Below the pieces are notes generated by a model that ran no database searches, was not told where the DNA came from, and worked only from the letters and a program-made list of their open reading frames with translations. From NCBI GenBank assembly GCA_010015655.1, contig ML976743.1:1-64000 (forward strand): 64,000 nucleotides of DNA. Direction: 5' to 3'. The stretch is from Bimuria novae-zelandiae CBS 107.79. Taxonomy: Eukaryota; Ascomycota; Dothideomycetes; Pleosporales; Didymosphaeriaceae. Every line of letters begins with the position of its first letter. The stretch's first letter is position 1. Below are positions 54,640 to 64,000 of this stretch, in pieces. The position numbers and the translations under genes were made by a program.

Positions 54640-57600
54640 GACGCCCAGGCAGGGAGTCAATGACAGCTGATCAGTATTAGTGTATATAGATACTATCAAG
54701 ATTGTTGCCATCAGTTTGACGCAGGCCCTTCAGACGCTCGGTAATATTAATAAGGCCAATTTGGCGGACGAAGTCTGCAAACTTCTGCTTAGGCAGGATC
54801 TTTGTAAGTCTATTGGCAGGCATATGGTTGGTGGGGACCTATTTAACGTTAATACGAGAAGCTTCGACTTCCTGTCGAATCTAGAGCTGGTGGATGTCGA
54901 CATGTTTAACCTTTATATGAAGCTTATCTTGCTATTTAGTAACAATACCGACGGTCTGCTGATTGTCACACCAGATAGTAGGTGTACAGTCGAGAGTAAG
55001 GTCAATACCAGAGAAGAATCGCATCCATTCTTCCATCTACGAGGCAGCGAGTGAGAGCGAGAGTAGTTCAGACTTTATAGTTGATTTCGTGACTATGCGT
55101 TGTACTGTCGACTTCCAGTCTATTATTAGTCCACCGAACTTGAAAGCATAGCCTTAAGAGCTTCGGCGAGTTTCAGGCTCGTCAGCGTATGAGGCATCAG
55201 AGGATCTAAAGAAGAGAGGATCGCGGTATGTTGGATTGTTAGATAGATACTCAGCCATGTCCTACGCGCTAGCAGAGGCTTCAAGTGCAAGAGCCTTCGT
55301 GCTGAGTAGGTAGCGCCAGGTCTTCCGGATTTTCGAGATGTGTGACTGTCCTGGGTTGGTAAGGTGACAAGCAAAGACGACGTGCGTTCGGGCGACGTCA
55401 GGTCTACCCCAGACAGCGATATATGCGAGAGAGCCAACTAGTTGCTGATAGAGCTTTATTCGCGATAAATTAGGTTCCTTAATAGACTATGGCAGCCAGT
55501 TCTTTGCTAGTAGAATGTCTAGAGCCTTGCTTATAGCTTCGATGCTAAATCGAGCGCATACCTTGTTGATGAACGCGTCCTGGACTAGCCACGTCTTATG
55601 CAGGGCTCGATCGCGTATAATGCGGATTCCGAGAAACCAAGTAAGATCTCCTATAGCTTTGATGTTGTATAGGTCTACTAGATCCTTCTTAAAAGACCTG
55701 TAGTAATAGGCATTAGACTGATAATATGCCATGACAATGTCGTCAACATAGACGAATAGGATGAGCCAGCGGCTCGTGTACAAGCAAGGAAAGCCTTTAA
55801 CTGGCTTTAGACCCAGCTTAACAAGTTGTCGACGTAGTTTGTTGTACCATAGGATTGGTGACTCCTTCAGGCCGTACAGGGCGCGGAGTACCAGCATGAT
55901 CTCGCCTGCAGTATGGCGGAACGCCTCAGGTGTTTCAGCGTACAGTTTTCGATCGATCTCAGCGTTCAGGAAGGTAGTAGGGACATCGTACTGCTTTAGC
56001 TCTAGACCAAAGTAATTAGCGATTACAATAAGAGCGCGAAAGTTGCGAATTACAAGTATAGTAGCGTATGTGTTGTTAAGTGGAGCTTAAAGATCTCCTC
56101 GAACAACGAGTTAAGCTTTAAACCGTAAGAGGTATCCTTCTTTGTCAATCTTGTATGCGAATATCCATATTAACGGTAGCACCTTAGCGTCTACAGAGGC
56201 CTTTGTTTTTATAGTCTTCCTAAAGACTCCTTTGGCGCGTAGAGCTTGCCACTTAACCTCTATAGCGCGTCAAAATTAATTACTAAATGTGTGTGTTTTA
56301 AGCTGCTTCATTGCCTTCGGCAGAGGTGGCAGCTGCAATTAATAGATTCTTAGTATCTTATCTATAGTAGATATAGAGCGAATCTTGGTCAAAAATACAT
56401 AAAGATAGTTAATAAGAGGTGTAGCTCCTAGCGCTGTTGCGTATATATAAATTACAAAGTTATTTAGATCTTTCTGCTTTCGATTGCGTTTACCAGTGAT
56501 GATTAAGCTCGTGTTAGTTAGGTCTAGGTTAACGTCTTGTGGAGCTCTCTCGCCGCGTTGGCGATAGCCCTTAGGTACTTCATCACTCTCAGGAGTGTGA
56601 TTGCTTGTGGCAGTAGACATTGTAGGTCTAGGAGTAGGCAGCTATTGCTGTTGCTGTGTCGATTCGAATGCATCGTCCATCTATTCACCCCCCACCTGGG
56701 AGCCTGCAGCTCTCGAAGCTAAGGTCGTAGGTGTCTCTGCTAGGCGGCGACGTTGACGAGCAGTCAACAGATCTTTGATACTAATATTATTATGTTAATG
56801 TTCTTCTAGATATTCGAGTAGTTTGATTACCTCTTCGAGCACTAATCCTAACGCATACCCATCCATTCTATTAAAGAAGAGTGTAGGTTCGAATACAACG
56901 TCGCGGGTGACGATAACAGCATCCTTTATAGGCAGCTAGATGCGAAAGATATTAGTGCCTTAGTAGCCAACAAGGTGGCTAATTAAAGTGCGTAATTCAA
57001 GCTTGTCGGCAGCTCTCAAATCGCGATTATAGACATAGGCGCGACAGCCAATAGGCCTCATATGAGTAACGAGTGGTTTTCGTTCCCATACTACCTCGTA
57101 CGGTGTCTTCCATCCTAGTGCTTCAGTAGGCGTGCGATTGAGTATATATGCGGCGGTGCGATACAGCTCATGTGATAGACTCTTTGGCAGATTGGCGTGT
57201 ATGCGCATAGCGCGAGCTCGCTGAGTGAGTACTCCGCCAGCGCGTTCGATTAGTCTATTTAGCTCCTTTGTTCTGGCTGGTGCTGGCTCATACAGCATAC
57301 CCAGCTCTTCTGTTGTGTTGATAAGATCGTTTCCAAATCCTTTCTCGTTATCGCATTAAATGGCGACTACGTTAGCGTTGTACACACGCTGGATTTTGCA
57401 GATCAAGGATATAAACTAACGTGTAAGTGTTAACTTATCCTTGCGTCGTGATATGGTGATCTCATGCCACTTTAAGTATTTGTCTATAGAGTGCAGGGCG
57501 TACTTGCTGCCGTCGATACACTCCTCTCCTATAGGGATGATGTAGATCAGGTCTATTGCAATTCAATAGAACGGTTTTTGTGCGCGGCTCTCGGCCGGGC

Positions 57601-57700
57601 GTCTCAAGATAATATAAGTTATTCGAGCTTTAATACATGTTTAACAGAGACAGTCCATGTGTTCTCTAGTTAGTTAAACGCTAGTAACGTTTAATTCTAG
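54640..57700 (-). pseudogene. Copia C pol: integrase, reverse transcriptase, RNase H, with stops
   Basis: Minus strand: integrase DLIYIIPIGEECIDGSKYAL at about 57555-57496, CDNEKGFGNDL at about 57357 after a TAA, RLIERAGGVLTQRAR and TPTEALGWKTPYEVVWERKP at 57298-56960; reverse transcriptase LRALYGLKESPILWYNKL and LFVYVDDIVMAYYQ at 55897-55487 with catalytic DD kept; RNase H SDASYADEPETRRSSKGYAF and WCDNQQTVGIVTK at about 55200-54940, running on to about 54640. The RNase H part is free of stops; the stretch 56000-56950 between integrase and reverse transcriptase is more damaged. Confidence 0.85.
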
Positions 57701-58435
57701 CTAGTTAACTGCCTTGCGACCCAGGTGGCCCCAGATCCAATGCGCAGCGCGTCTATCGACGATAATAGTAGGCTTTAGTGCATAGGACGGGCGGTATGAT
57801 GCCCTAAACGTACTCAACGGTGAGCGTAGAAGCGATAGCGGCGGTCGATGTGACGGTTCAGCATCTATCAGCCAGTGTCCTCCATTGTACTCAAGTTGTG
57901 CGATGACGTAGGACGGTTGATGCATGTACAAAACATCGCGGCCAGAGTCGAAGTGGATAGACTCTGTACGACAGCGAGCGAGTCCTAATACGCTTGTAAG
58001 AAAGCCTTCGACGTACGCGACGTGCGTTAGCTCTAGCGTCTGTAGTCCATGTAATGTACGAGCGACGAGTTCCATCGTGCCCCAAGCTGTGATAAGGATG
58101 TGGCTGTTGCCAGCATGCAGGTATCGACGCTGCGGATTATCGTTTATCCTCTTCCAGCCATGCCATGACTCTGTATTGATAACGTGGGTGTTCGATCCTG
58201 GATCAACGATCCATCGATTAAGGAGCTTAGCCTTATCAGCGTCGTCTCCAACCATCACTGTGAGCTCTCCGTTAGGCTCAGCGTTGTTGTCTAATGTGAT
58301 TGTTTTTGAATTGTTGTTCGATTGTTCTTCGAGAGATTCAAGAGATTTGGGATCGAGAGAATCGGGCTCAAGAGAATCGGGCTCGAGAGAATCGACTTGA
58401 TCGAGGCTTATGTGTAATAGGCCAGCAATCACCAC
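57701..58435 (-). pseudogene. Copia C protease and pre-integrase region, open for 244 codons
   Basis: Part of the Pol frame. A repetitive acidic segment DSLEPDSLEPDSLDPKSLES is followed by the aspartic protease core RWIVDPGSNTHVIN (usual DSGS, here DPGS) and the pre-integrase HWIWGHLGRKAVN. The S-to-P change at the active site would probably inactivate or weaken the protease. Confidence 0.8.
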
Positions 58436-58439
58436 AAAC

Positions 58440-59570
58440 GTGTTGCTATTCTCAGCAGGAGGATTGCCATTATCAACTCGCAGTAATCCTGTGTTCTAAG
58501 GTTGTTAGGCTATCCACTTCTCGAGAGTAGTCTTAATGCGTATATTAATCTTAGAGTCCTTTCACGCTTCCTCAACCTTGCGTACAGCCTTAGCTATAGG
58601 CTAATAGTCCTTCGGACGTTGTGGGTTGCGTGGGTTGAGAATAAAGCAGTTAGTGTACCAATGCTTCTTTCCACAGACACAGTTTCTGGGTGGCTTGTCT
58701 CGGTCACGGCTGCCACCGCAATTGCCCTTTATAGTCTGTGAATCAACTTACTTTGCGACTCTAAGCTCGGCAGCGGTTACCGCCAGGCCTGTTAAGTGTA
58801 GCTTGGTGCGGCGTAGATATGTAGTCATCTCGGCGACATACGTCTCTAGAGATAAGATCTTGGTAGTAGTGCCTCGCGCTTCATGCTTAAAGATCTCGCG
58901 CAGGCAGGAAGTAGCGTATTCCTAATTAATTACCTTATAGGTAATAAGGAAGTCCTCCTGTAGTCGATTACTATTAGTCTTAGGTAAGCTAACAGCCTTG
59001 CCCTAAGCTATAATATATACCTAGTCTGATAGCTATTGCTCGATCTTCTTTGCAGCTTGTGGCGTAGTTTTAAGAGCATTATACTTATTAGCAAGCTTGC
59101 GACGGCGTGTCGCGTTTATAGGATAAAAGAACTTTTTAAGTGTAATTAGTTAGTCGTACGGGGTATCGTGATCCTTAATTAGGTGTATATAACGTGCAGT
59201 AATTATCTTACTAATATTTATGTTTAGGTTAGCTAGTGCCTTTATTTAAGTATAGTACTTAGTGCGGCGGCGTTTCTATCGATCGTATTCCTATTAATAG
59301 GATTCTCGATTGTCGGCGGTAAGGTAAGAGAGCCTGGTAGCTTTAAGCTTATAATTAGTAAGTTAAGGCTTAATTAGCTCTTATAGCTTAGGGAGATTCT
59401 CCTTCGCTACGTCAGGGTTGATGTATTGCCAAAGGCCATGTCGATTAGCGACGTCTCGGCGAATAAACAACCAGGTAAACTAGTTGTCTGGTGTGTTTAG
59501 TATAATAGTGACACGCGTCACTGCGGGGTCGGACTTAGTAGCTATTGTAGAGGCTATAGTCGACTGTATT
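58440..59570 (-). pseudogene. Copia C gag with RIP-type stops
   Basis: A single minus-strand frame interrupted by TAG/TAA/TGA codons: FTWLFIRRDVANRHGLWQYI near 59460, YVAEMTTYLRRTKLHLTGLA near 58800 and the zinc knuckle CVCGKKHWYTNC at 58685-58650. No frameshift was needed to follow it, so base changes rather than indels killed it. Confidence 0.8.
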
Positions 59571-59691
59571 GATGGATCCAGGCAGAGATCCTAGTATGTG
59601 CGTTGTGAGAACGCGGTAACAGGTGCGTTGTAAAGAACGCGGTATAGCAACGTGCAGCTCGTGTGTTGAGTGACGTTACAGTAGCAGGTGA

Positions 59692-59723
59692 GAACAATCC
59701 AAGGTGCAAGCCGGGCTTATAAC
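59692..59723 (-). other. Primer binding site of copia C (tRNA-Ile(UAU)-like half)
   Basis: The plus strand reads GGTGCAAGCCGGGCTTATAAC directly against the LTR. GGGCTTATAACCC-like loops carry anticodon UAU, so the site matches a half-tRNA ending in the anticodon loop, as in A and B. Element E has GGTGCAGCTGGGCTTATAAC. The tRNA identity is inferred. Confidence 0.5.
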
Positions 59724-59926
59724 TGTCGCGGTGAGCAGAGCGCTGAGCGGACAGTACGCAGTGGAAAAGATTGCAGGATTGAACTGAGGTTGTACTATCT
59801 AGGAGCTACAGAAGATATAGGTGCGCAGGCACAAACAACGCTAGTCCTAGACAGAAAGAAGGTAAGTCGCAACCATGTCAAGGTAGGAGCAACTATCTTG
59901 TAGAGTAAGAGCCATAAACCGTGACA
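59724..59926 (-). repeat. 5' LTR of copia C
   Basis: Appears identical to 54419-54621 over 203 bases. Confidence 0.92.
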
Positions 59927-59931
59927 CTATT

Positions 59932-60138
59932 ACATAAGATATATCGCACCGCCGCGTACATCCTTAATTACACGCCTACCGAAGCACTAGGCTAGAAGAC
60001 ACCATACGAGGTTGTATAGGAACAAAAGCCACTTGTTACTTATATAAGGCCTATTAGATGTCGCGCCTACGTCTATAATCGCGATTTAAGAGCTATAAAT
60101 AAGCTTAAATCGCGCACTCTTATTAGCTATTTTATTAG
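59932..60138 (+). mobile_element. Copia E (outer), second part: rest of integrase, cut by gypsy LTR
   Basis: Resumes YRTAAYILNYTPTEALG, then KTPYEVV.EQKPLVTYIRPI and NRDLRAINKLKSRTLISYF, parallel to 56960-57298 of C, and ends where the gypsy LTR begins at 60139. The rest of E is not in the window. Confidence 0.8.
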
Positions 60139-60614
60139 TGTTAAGTCCCTACGGGTAGCTAGTCCGAAATGGGGTTAAGGTTGGTTCTCTAGCAGGAGCG
60201 ATGTCGAAACAGGAAAGGGTGTATTAATAGCTCGCGCTTATTAATAAGGTGTTAGTATTAAAGTAAGGTGCGTTACAATTAAATTAACAAAAGCCTAAGT
60301 GAATCCAAACGATAGATTAATAAATAGGTTAAACACGAGGTGGAAGAGTCTATCCTTATGTTCCTATATACTTAGCATACTTAACTTGCTTGCTTCGAGC
60401 ATGTCGAGCGCAGCCTTAGCTTTCTATATATGCTTGACTTGCTCGCTTTAAGTATGTCGAGCGTAGCCTTGGCTTTCTATATATGCTTGACTTGCTCGAT
60501 TCGAGCGCTTCGAGCAGTCACGTGACCTGCCTATTGCTATGCCACTATTAGCTCCCATAAGACCTTGGCCGTCTCAGAATGTTAGCCTGGTGATGCTAAA
60601 TACAGATCCTAATA
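60139..60614 (-). repeat. 3' LTR of the terminal gypsy element
   Basis: Plus strand starts TGTTAAGTCCC; the right end is set at GATCCTAATA, a RIP-changed TAACA, beside the purine tract. Contains the 53-base tandem repeat. Confidence 0.7.
60380..60510. repeat. 53-base tandem repeat inside the gypsy LTR, about 2.5 copies
   Basis: Units start at 60380, 60433 and 60486, each beginning CTT(A/G)ACTTGCT(T/C)G; the full ones end GGCTTTCTATATATG or nearly so. Each holds a TCGAGC core, and the third unit runs into CGAGCGCTTCGAGCAG, a small palindrome. Confidence 0.8.
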
Positions 60615-60634
60615 TTATCCCCTCTCTCTAACGA
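60615..60634 (-). other. Polypurine tract of the terminal gypsy element
   Basis: The minus strand reads GTTAGAGAGAGGGGATAA just before the LTR. Confidence 0.65.
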
Positions 60635-60826
60635 TTTATCCTCGAATTATATAACCTGTCTTACTAAATAGATAAAGTTTGGTTGCCCCGTTTCTTAGTG
60701 CGCTTTGCTATAATATCTTCTACTAAAGCCCGCGCTATCTATCTTAGCATTAAAACTTACTGTAATAGTATTATCTATCCTATCTCTTATAATTATTACT
60801 TACTTTCTAGCTCTAAGTGCATTATT

Positions 60827-61216
60827 ATGCCATTATCTAATCCTAACGCCTGTTTAAAGTGTTCTAAGTGTATCCGTGCGTAAAAGCCTTGCGTAAACTT
60901 ATCGTGGGCATTGTTAGACAAGACTCGTAATAAGTATAAAAAGAAGGTAGATGCGGATAAGAAATTGTTAGCAAAAGTGTTAATCTAACTTTTGCAAAAT
61001 AAGAAAATATTATAGCAGGCTAAAGAGCGTGCTAAGAAGAAGGCGCAATGCCTTATGTCCGAAATAGATACTACTAGAGAGTTAGAAGCAGAGGCTGCGT
61101 TAGAGGACTATCCTGCCATAGTGGCCACTGTTGGCTTCTCTCCTCTAATGTGGTCGACACTAGGGTTATTAGATGATTACTCCGGTACCTTGCCTACAAT
61201 CGCGAGCGGCTCTTAG
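60827..61216 (+). pseudogene. Opposite-strand ORF inside gypsy: CxxCx6C motif and coiled coil (second case)
   Basis: From ATG 60827 to TAG 61216, 130 codons run in one frame with three inner stops of the RIP kind. It starts MPLSNPNACLKCSKCIRA.KPC, giving C-x2-C-x6-C (or C-x2-C-x2-C-x6-C), then a basic, helical stretch (NKYKKKVDADKKLLAKVL, AKERAKKKAQ), then EIDTTRELEAEAALEDYPA and a hydrophobic tail. Placement, direction, cysteine spacing and layout equal those of 31602-32087, although the host gypsy is a different family. A start further upstream (frame open from about 60683) is possible. Function unknown. Confidence 0.6.
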
Positions 61217-61352
61217 GTATATTCCTGTAGTATTAGTAGAGTAATTATTTATAGTTTGCTAAGTTTTCCTTAGGTTCCTATGTATTCTTGCTATATAGGT
61301 ATCTCTTCTATTTAATAAGATATATGCGTGGCTAATCCGTGTGTTACAGTAT

Positions 61353-64000
61353 TTATTTAACTTTAAATTTGTTTTCTTCCTCTGGTTGGTGATAGAAGGT
61401 GGTTTCGACTGGTGTCTCTGGGTCGGCTAGTTCCAATCGGTCTATATGCAATACTGGGTGTATCTTAGCGTTTAGTGGTAGTTCTAATTTGTAGTTGACT
61501 AGTGATATTTGCTCGGAAATGAAAAATGGTCTAACCTTGACATGATCCAGTTTCTTGTGTTTCTTCTTCTAAGTTTAAAGATTCTTTGTAAGCAAATATG
61601 CTTTATCCCCCTTCTTTAGCTAAGGTGCCGTTTTTTGTTTTCGATTTGTGTAGGAAATAGCTTACTGTTAAGCTTTCTTGAGATTCTCTTAGAGTTGTTC
61701 GTGCGTCTTTTTTATTTTTTCCGCCAAACTAATAGCTTCTTCCGTTTTAATAGTCGTAGGAAACATTTAATTAAAGAGATATAGATATCTTCCGTAGTTT
61801 ATATAGAATAGCGTGTATCCCGTTGCTGCCGATATCTTGTTATTATATGCCAATTATACCATAGGTAATAGGGAAATCTAGTTATTTTTCTGGTTGTTGT
61901 AGTAGATGCGTAGGTACGTTTCAATCGTCTGATTCGTACGTTCTGTTTGTCCATCCGTCTGTGGATGATAAGCTGTTAATAGCTTCTGTTTTGTTCTAAT
62001 AAGTGCCATAAGCGTTGTCTAGTAATTTAAGGGAAAGAGCTTGTCTTAATCGCTAATAATTATCTTTAGTATGCCATAGTGTCGTATAAGGCAGTCCAGG
62101 ATAAGGAATGCGAGTTCTTTAGCTATAGTCGTCTTCTAGCATAGTAGTAGTTCTACGTATTTAGTAAATCGACAAATAATTACTAATATAGAATTGTACT
62201 TTATTCCTGTTGCTGGGTCCTTTAATCCGGGTAGTCCTGTTATAAAGTCTATAGCGATATCTTCCCATGGTGCTATTGGTATCTAGATTGCTTACATCTC
62301 GCCGTACTTAAGATGTGTTGCGTACTTGTTTCGTTGACATTCTGCGCATTTGCGGATATACTAGGTTACTACTTCTTTAATTCCTTTAAAGCTGTAATTA
62401 CGCTAGATAAGTTCTATTATTTTCTTAATTCCTAGGTGTCCATACGCAGGGTCGTCGTGGTATTATTAAATAATCTTAGTCTATTGTTTTACGGGTACCT
62501 CTCGTGTTGTCACGAGGATTTAATTAAGTTCCGCTGTTAGTCCAAGGGATCCGTCTTTATTTTGCCGTAGAATAGCAGAATAGGTTTTAATCTTATCTCC
62601 TGCAAGATCGCTACGCCTGCTCAGGGCGTCTGCTCGTCTGTTTTCCTTACCTAGGGTATACACAATCTTGAATTTATACTGCCCTATTGTTTCTAACTAT
62701 CTCGCTTAACGTGGTGTTAATTCCTTAGTTATCGTAAATTATAAGAGATTCTTGTAGTCTGTAAAAATTATAAGATCTAAGCAACTATATGCGTAGATCC
62801 TCTAATGCTTTAATGCTCTAATAATTGCGTATAGTTCTTTGTCGTGTATGTCGTATCGTGATTCCGCGTCGTTAAGTTTGCATGAGTAGTAGGCGATTAG
62901 ATGCCAATGCCTATCCTTTTCTTGCTTTGCACATGCTCCTAGTGCTAAGTTACTTACGTTTGTTTTGATCCTTAGTGGTTTATTGTCTTAGAAGTGCATT
63001 AGTACTAGTGGACTAATACATGCTTGCCGTAGTGCCTGGAATGCTTCTTCGCATTCTGTTGTTTATTTAAAGGGTACATCCTTCTTAGTAAGGTTTATAA
63101 GCGGTATTGTGATCCTTGCGTAATCCTTAATAAATTATTAATTAAATCTACAGAATCTTAAGAATTCCTGGATGTTCTTAGCTAATTATGGTCGTGGCTA
63201 GTCTTTAACATATTTAATTTTATCTAGGCTTACCTTAATTCCTTTAGTGTTAATAACATATCTAAGGAATTTAAGTTCTATTTAGAAGAACTTGCACTTT
63301 TCTAGTTTAAGTTATAAATATAACTTATTAAGTTCCTTAAGTACCATCTTAACATGTTCCACGTGGTCGTTCATGTTTTCTAAGTAGATTAGAATGTCGT
63401 CCATGTATGCAACAACAAAGATGTTAAGGTAGTGTTATAAGACGTTATTAATAAGCGCCTGGAATATAGCTAGTGCGTTTATAAGTCTAAATAGCATAAT
63501 AGTGTACTTAAATAGTCCGTATCTAGATCTAAATGCTATTTTCTATTCTTTACCTTCCTTAATTTATATAAGGTGGTATCTATCGCGTAGGTCTAGTGAG
63601 GTAAACATCTTTGCTCGTGCTAGCCTGTCTCGTAGTTCTCTAATATTTAGTAACGGGTATTGGTTCTTAATTGTTATATTATTAAGTTTTTAGTAGTTTA
63701 CGCAGGGTTGTAATTCGCTGCTTTTCTTAGGTATAAATATAAATAGGCTTGCCGCTAGTGACTTTAATGGTCGTATGTATCCTTTTACTAAATTCTTCTT
63801 AATAAATTCCTTTTCTTCTTAGAGTTCTTTGCCTAATTTCGCGTATAGTAGTTTAAAGGGTGGCGTCTTCCCTTCTTTTAGGTTAATCTTGTAATCTTAA
63901 GGTTAGTGCTTAGGTAGGTTTGCTTTTCCTTCCTCTTCTCGAAACAAATAGCTCTATTCTATAAACTATTTAAGGATTCTATAGGTTGTGCGTTGCTCTC
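61353..64000 (-). pseudogene. Gypsy Pol, C-terminal two thirds, with stops
   Basis: Reading minus strand from the window end: reverse transcriptase VVAYMDDILIYLEN at about 63420-63380 with catalytic DD kept, RNase H region at about 62990-62700, integrase zinc part near 62330, [13 protein letters not shown] at about 61975-61935, and a C-terminus KLDHVKVRPFFIS and PLNAKIHPVLHIDRLE at about 61555-61440 typical of gypsy integrases. It ends HQPEEENKFKVK. Stops are scattered (TAG and TAA), with no long frame shift seen. Confidence 0.85.

Larger units (their letters stand above)
54419..59926 (-). mobile_element. Ty1/copia C (inner), nested in the integrase of E
   Basis: LTRs of 203 bases (54419-54621 and 59724-59926) appear identical. 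They are flanked by CTATT on both sides (54414-54418, 59927-59931). The minus strand carries gag, protease, integrase, reverse transcriptase and RNase H in long stretches with only scattered stops. It interrupts the integrase frame of E between NLPKSL and YRTAAYILN. Confidence 0.93.
60139..64000 (-). mobile_element. Ty3/gypsy retrotransposon, 3' half, continuing past the window
   Basis: Minus-strand order: pol from the window end to a stop at 61355-61353, an opposite-strand ORF, a polypurine tract and a 476-base LTR ending at the copia E junction. The 5' half lies outside the window. It is a different family from 31141-37946. Confidence 0.88.

Noticed and set aside
58190..58215. GTTCGATCC resembling a tRNA T-loop
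   Set aside because: It lies in the protease frame of copia C (VDPGSNT) and has no cloverleaf around it.
59688..59903. 71-codon plus-strand ORF near the right end of copia C
   Set aside because: It lies mostly inside the LTR and its reverse is duplicated at 54490-54711; no protein is expected there.

Overview
The window is a transposon-dominated, AT-rich stretch of a filamentous ascomycete (Pezizomycotina) genome, most likely a Dothideomycete. The evidence is short introns of about 46-87 bases with GT..AG ends and CTAAC-like branch points, long TA-rich tracts in which transposon genes are peppered with C-to-T and G-to-A changes typical of repeat-induced point mutation (RIP), and gene families usual in such fungi (P450, PTH11/rhodopsin-domain receptor, beta-lactamase-like esterase, arylsulfatase, HPP membrane protein). 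The lineage is inferred; no marker gene is present.

Layout. 1-5292: a nearly complete, coding-intact Ty1/copia element (A), whose gag and pol lie in one frame separated by a single UGA. 5299-8978: two Fot1/pogo-like DNA transposons of one family, one nested in the other. 8981-14470: a gene island with a small acidic hypothetical protein, a cytochrome P450 and a relic of an HPP membrane protein gene. 14480-31140: RIP-degraded transposons: another Fot1-like element, an unassigned repeat carrying its own ORF, two inverted copies of a Ty3/gypsy element forming a large palindrome, and a copia relic. 31141-37946: a gypsy element with matching 426-base LTRs, inserted into a second copy of the unassigned repeat. 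38411-43841: a complete minus-strand copia (B) with 280-base LTRs and a perfect TATAC target duplication, related to A. 43842-45512: AT-rich DNA with interstitial telomere-like repeats. 45513-45761: a solo LTR with ACTCC duplications.

46330-52500 is a second gene island: a seven-helix PTH11-like receptor, a beta-lactamase-like hydrolase and an arylsulfatase pseudogene. From 52699 to the end is a nest: a degraded plus-strand copia (E) is split inside its integrase by a minus-strand copia of the same family (C, identical LTRs, CTATT duplication), and is cut further on by a minus-strand gypsy whose left LTR starts at 60139.

The host genes do not form an evident pathway. The more unusual signals are in the mobile elements: a conserved leaky-stop context at the gag/pol junction, primer sites that match tRNA anticodon halves, and opposite-strand ORFs with a CxxCx6C motif placed between pol and the 3' LTR in two different gypsy elements.
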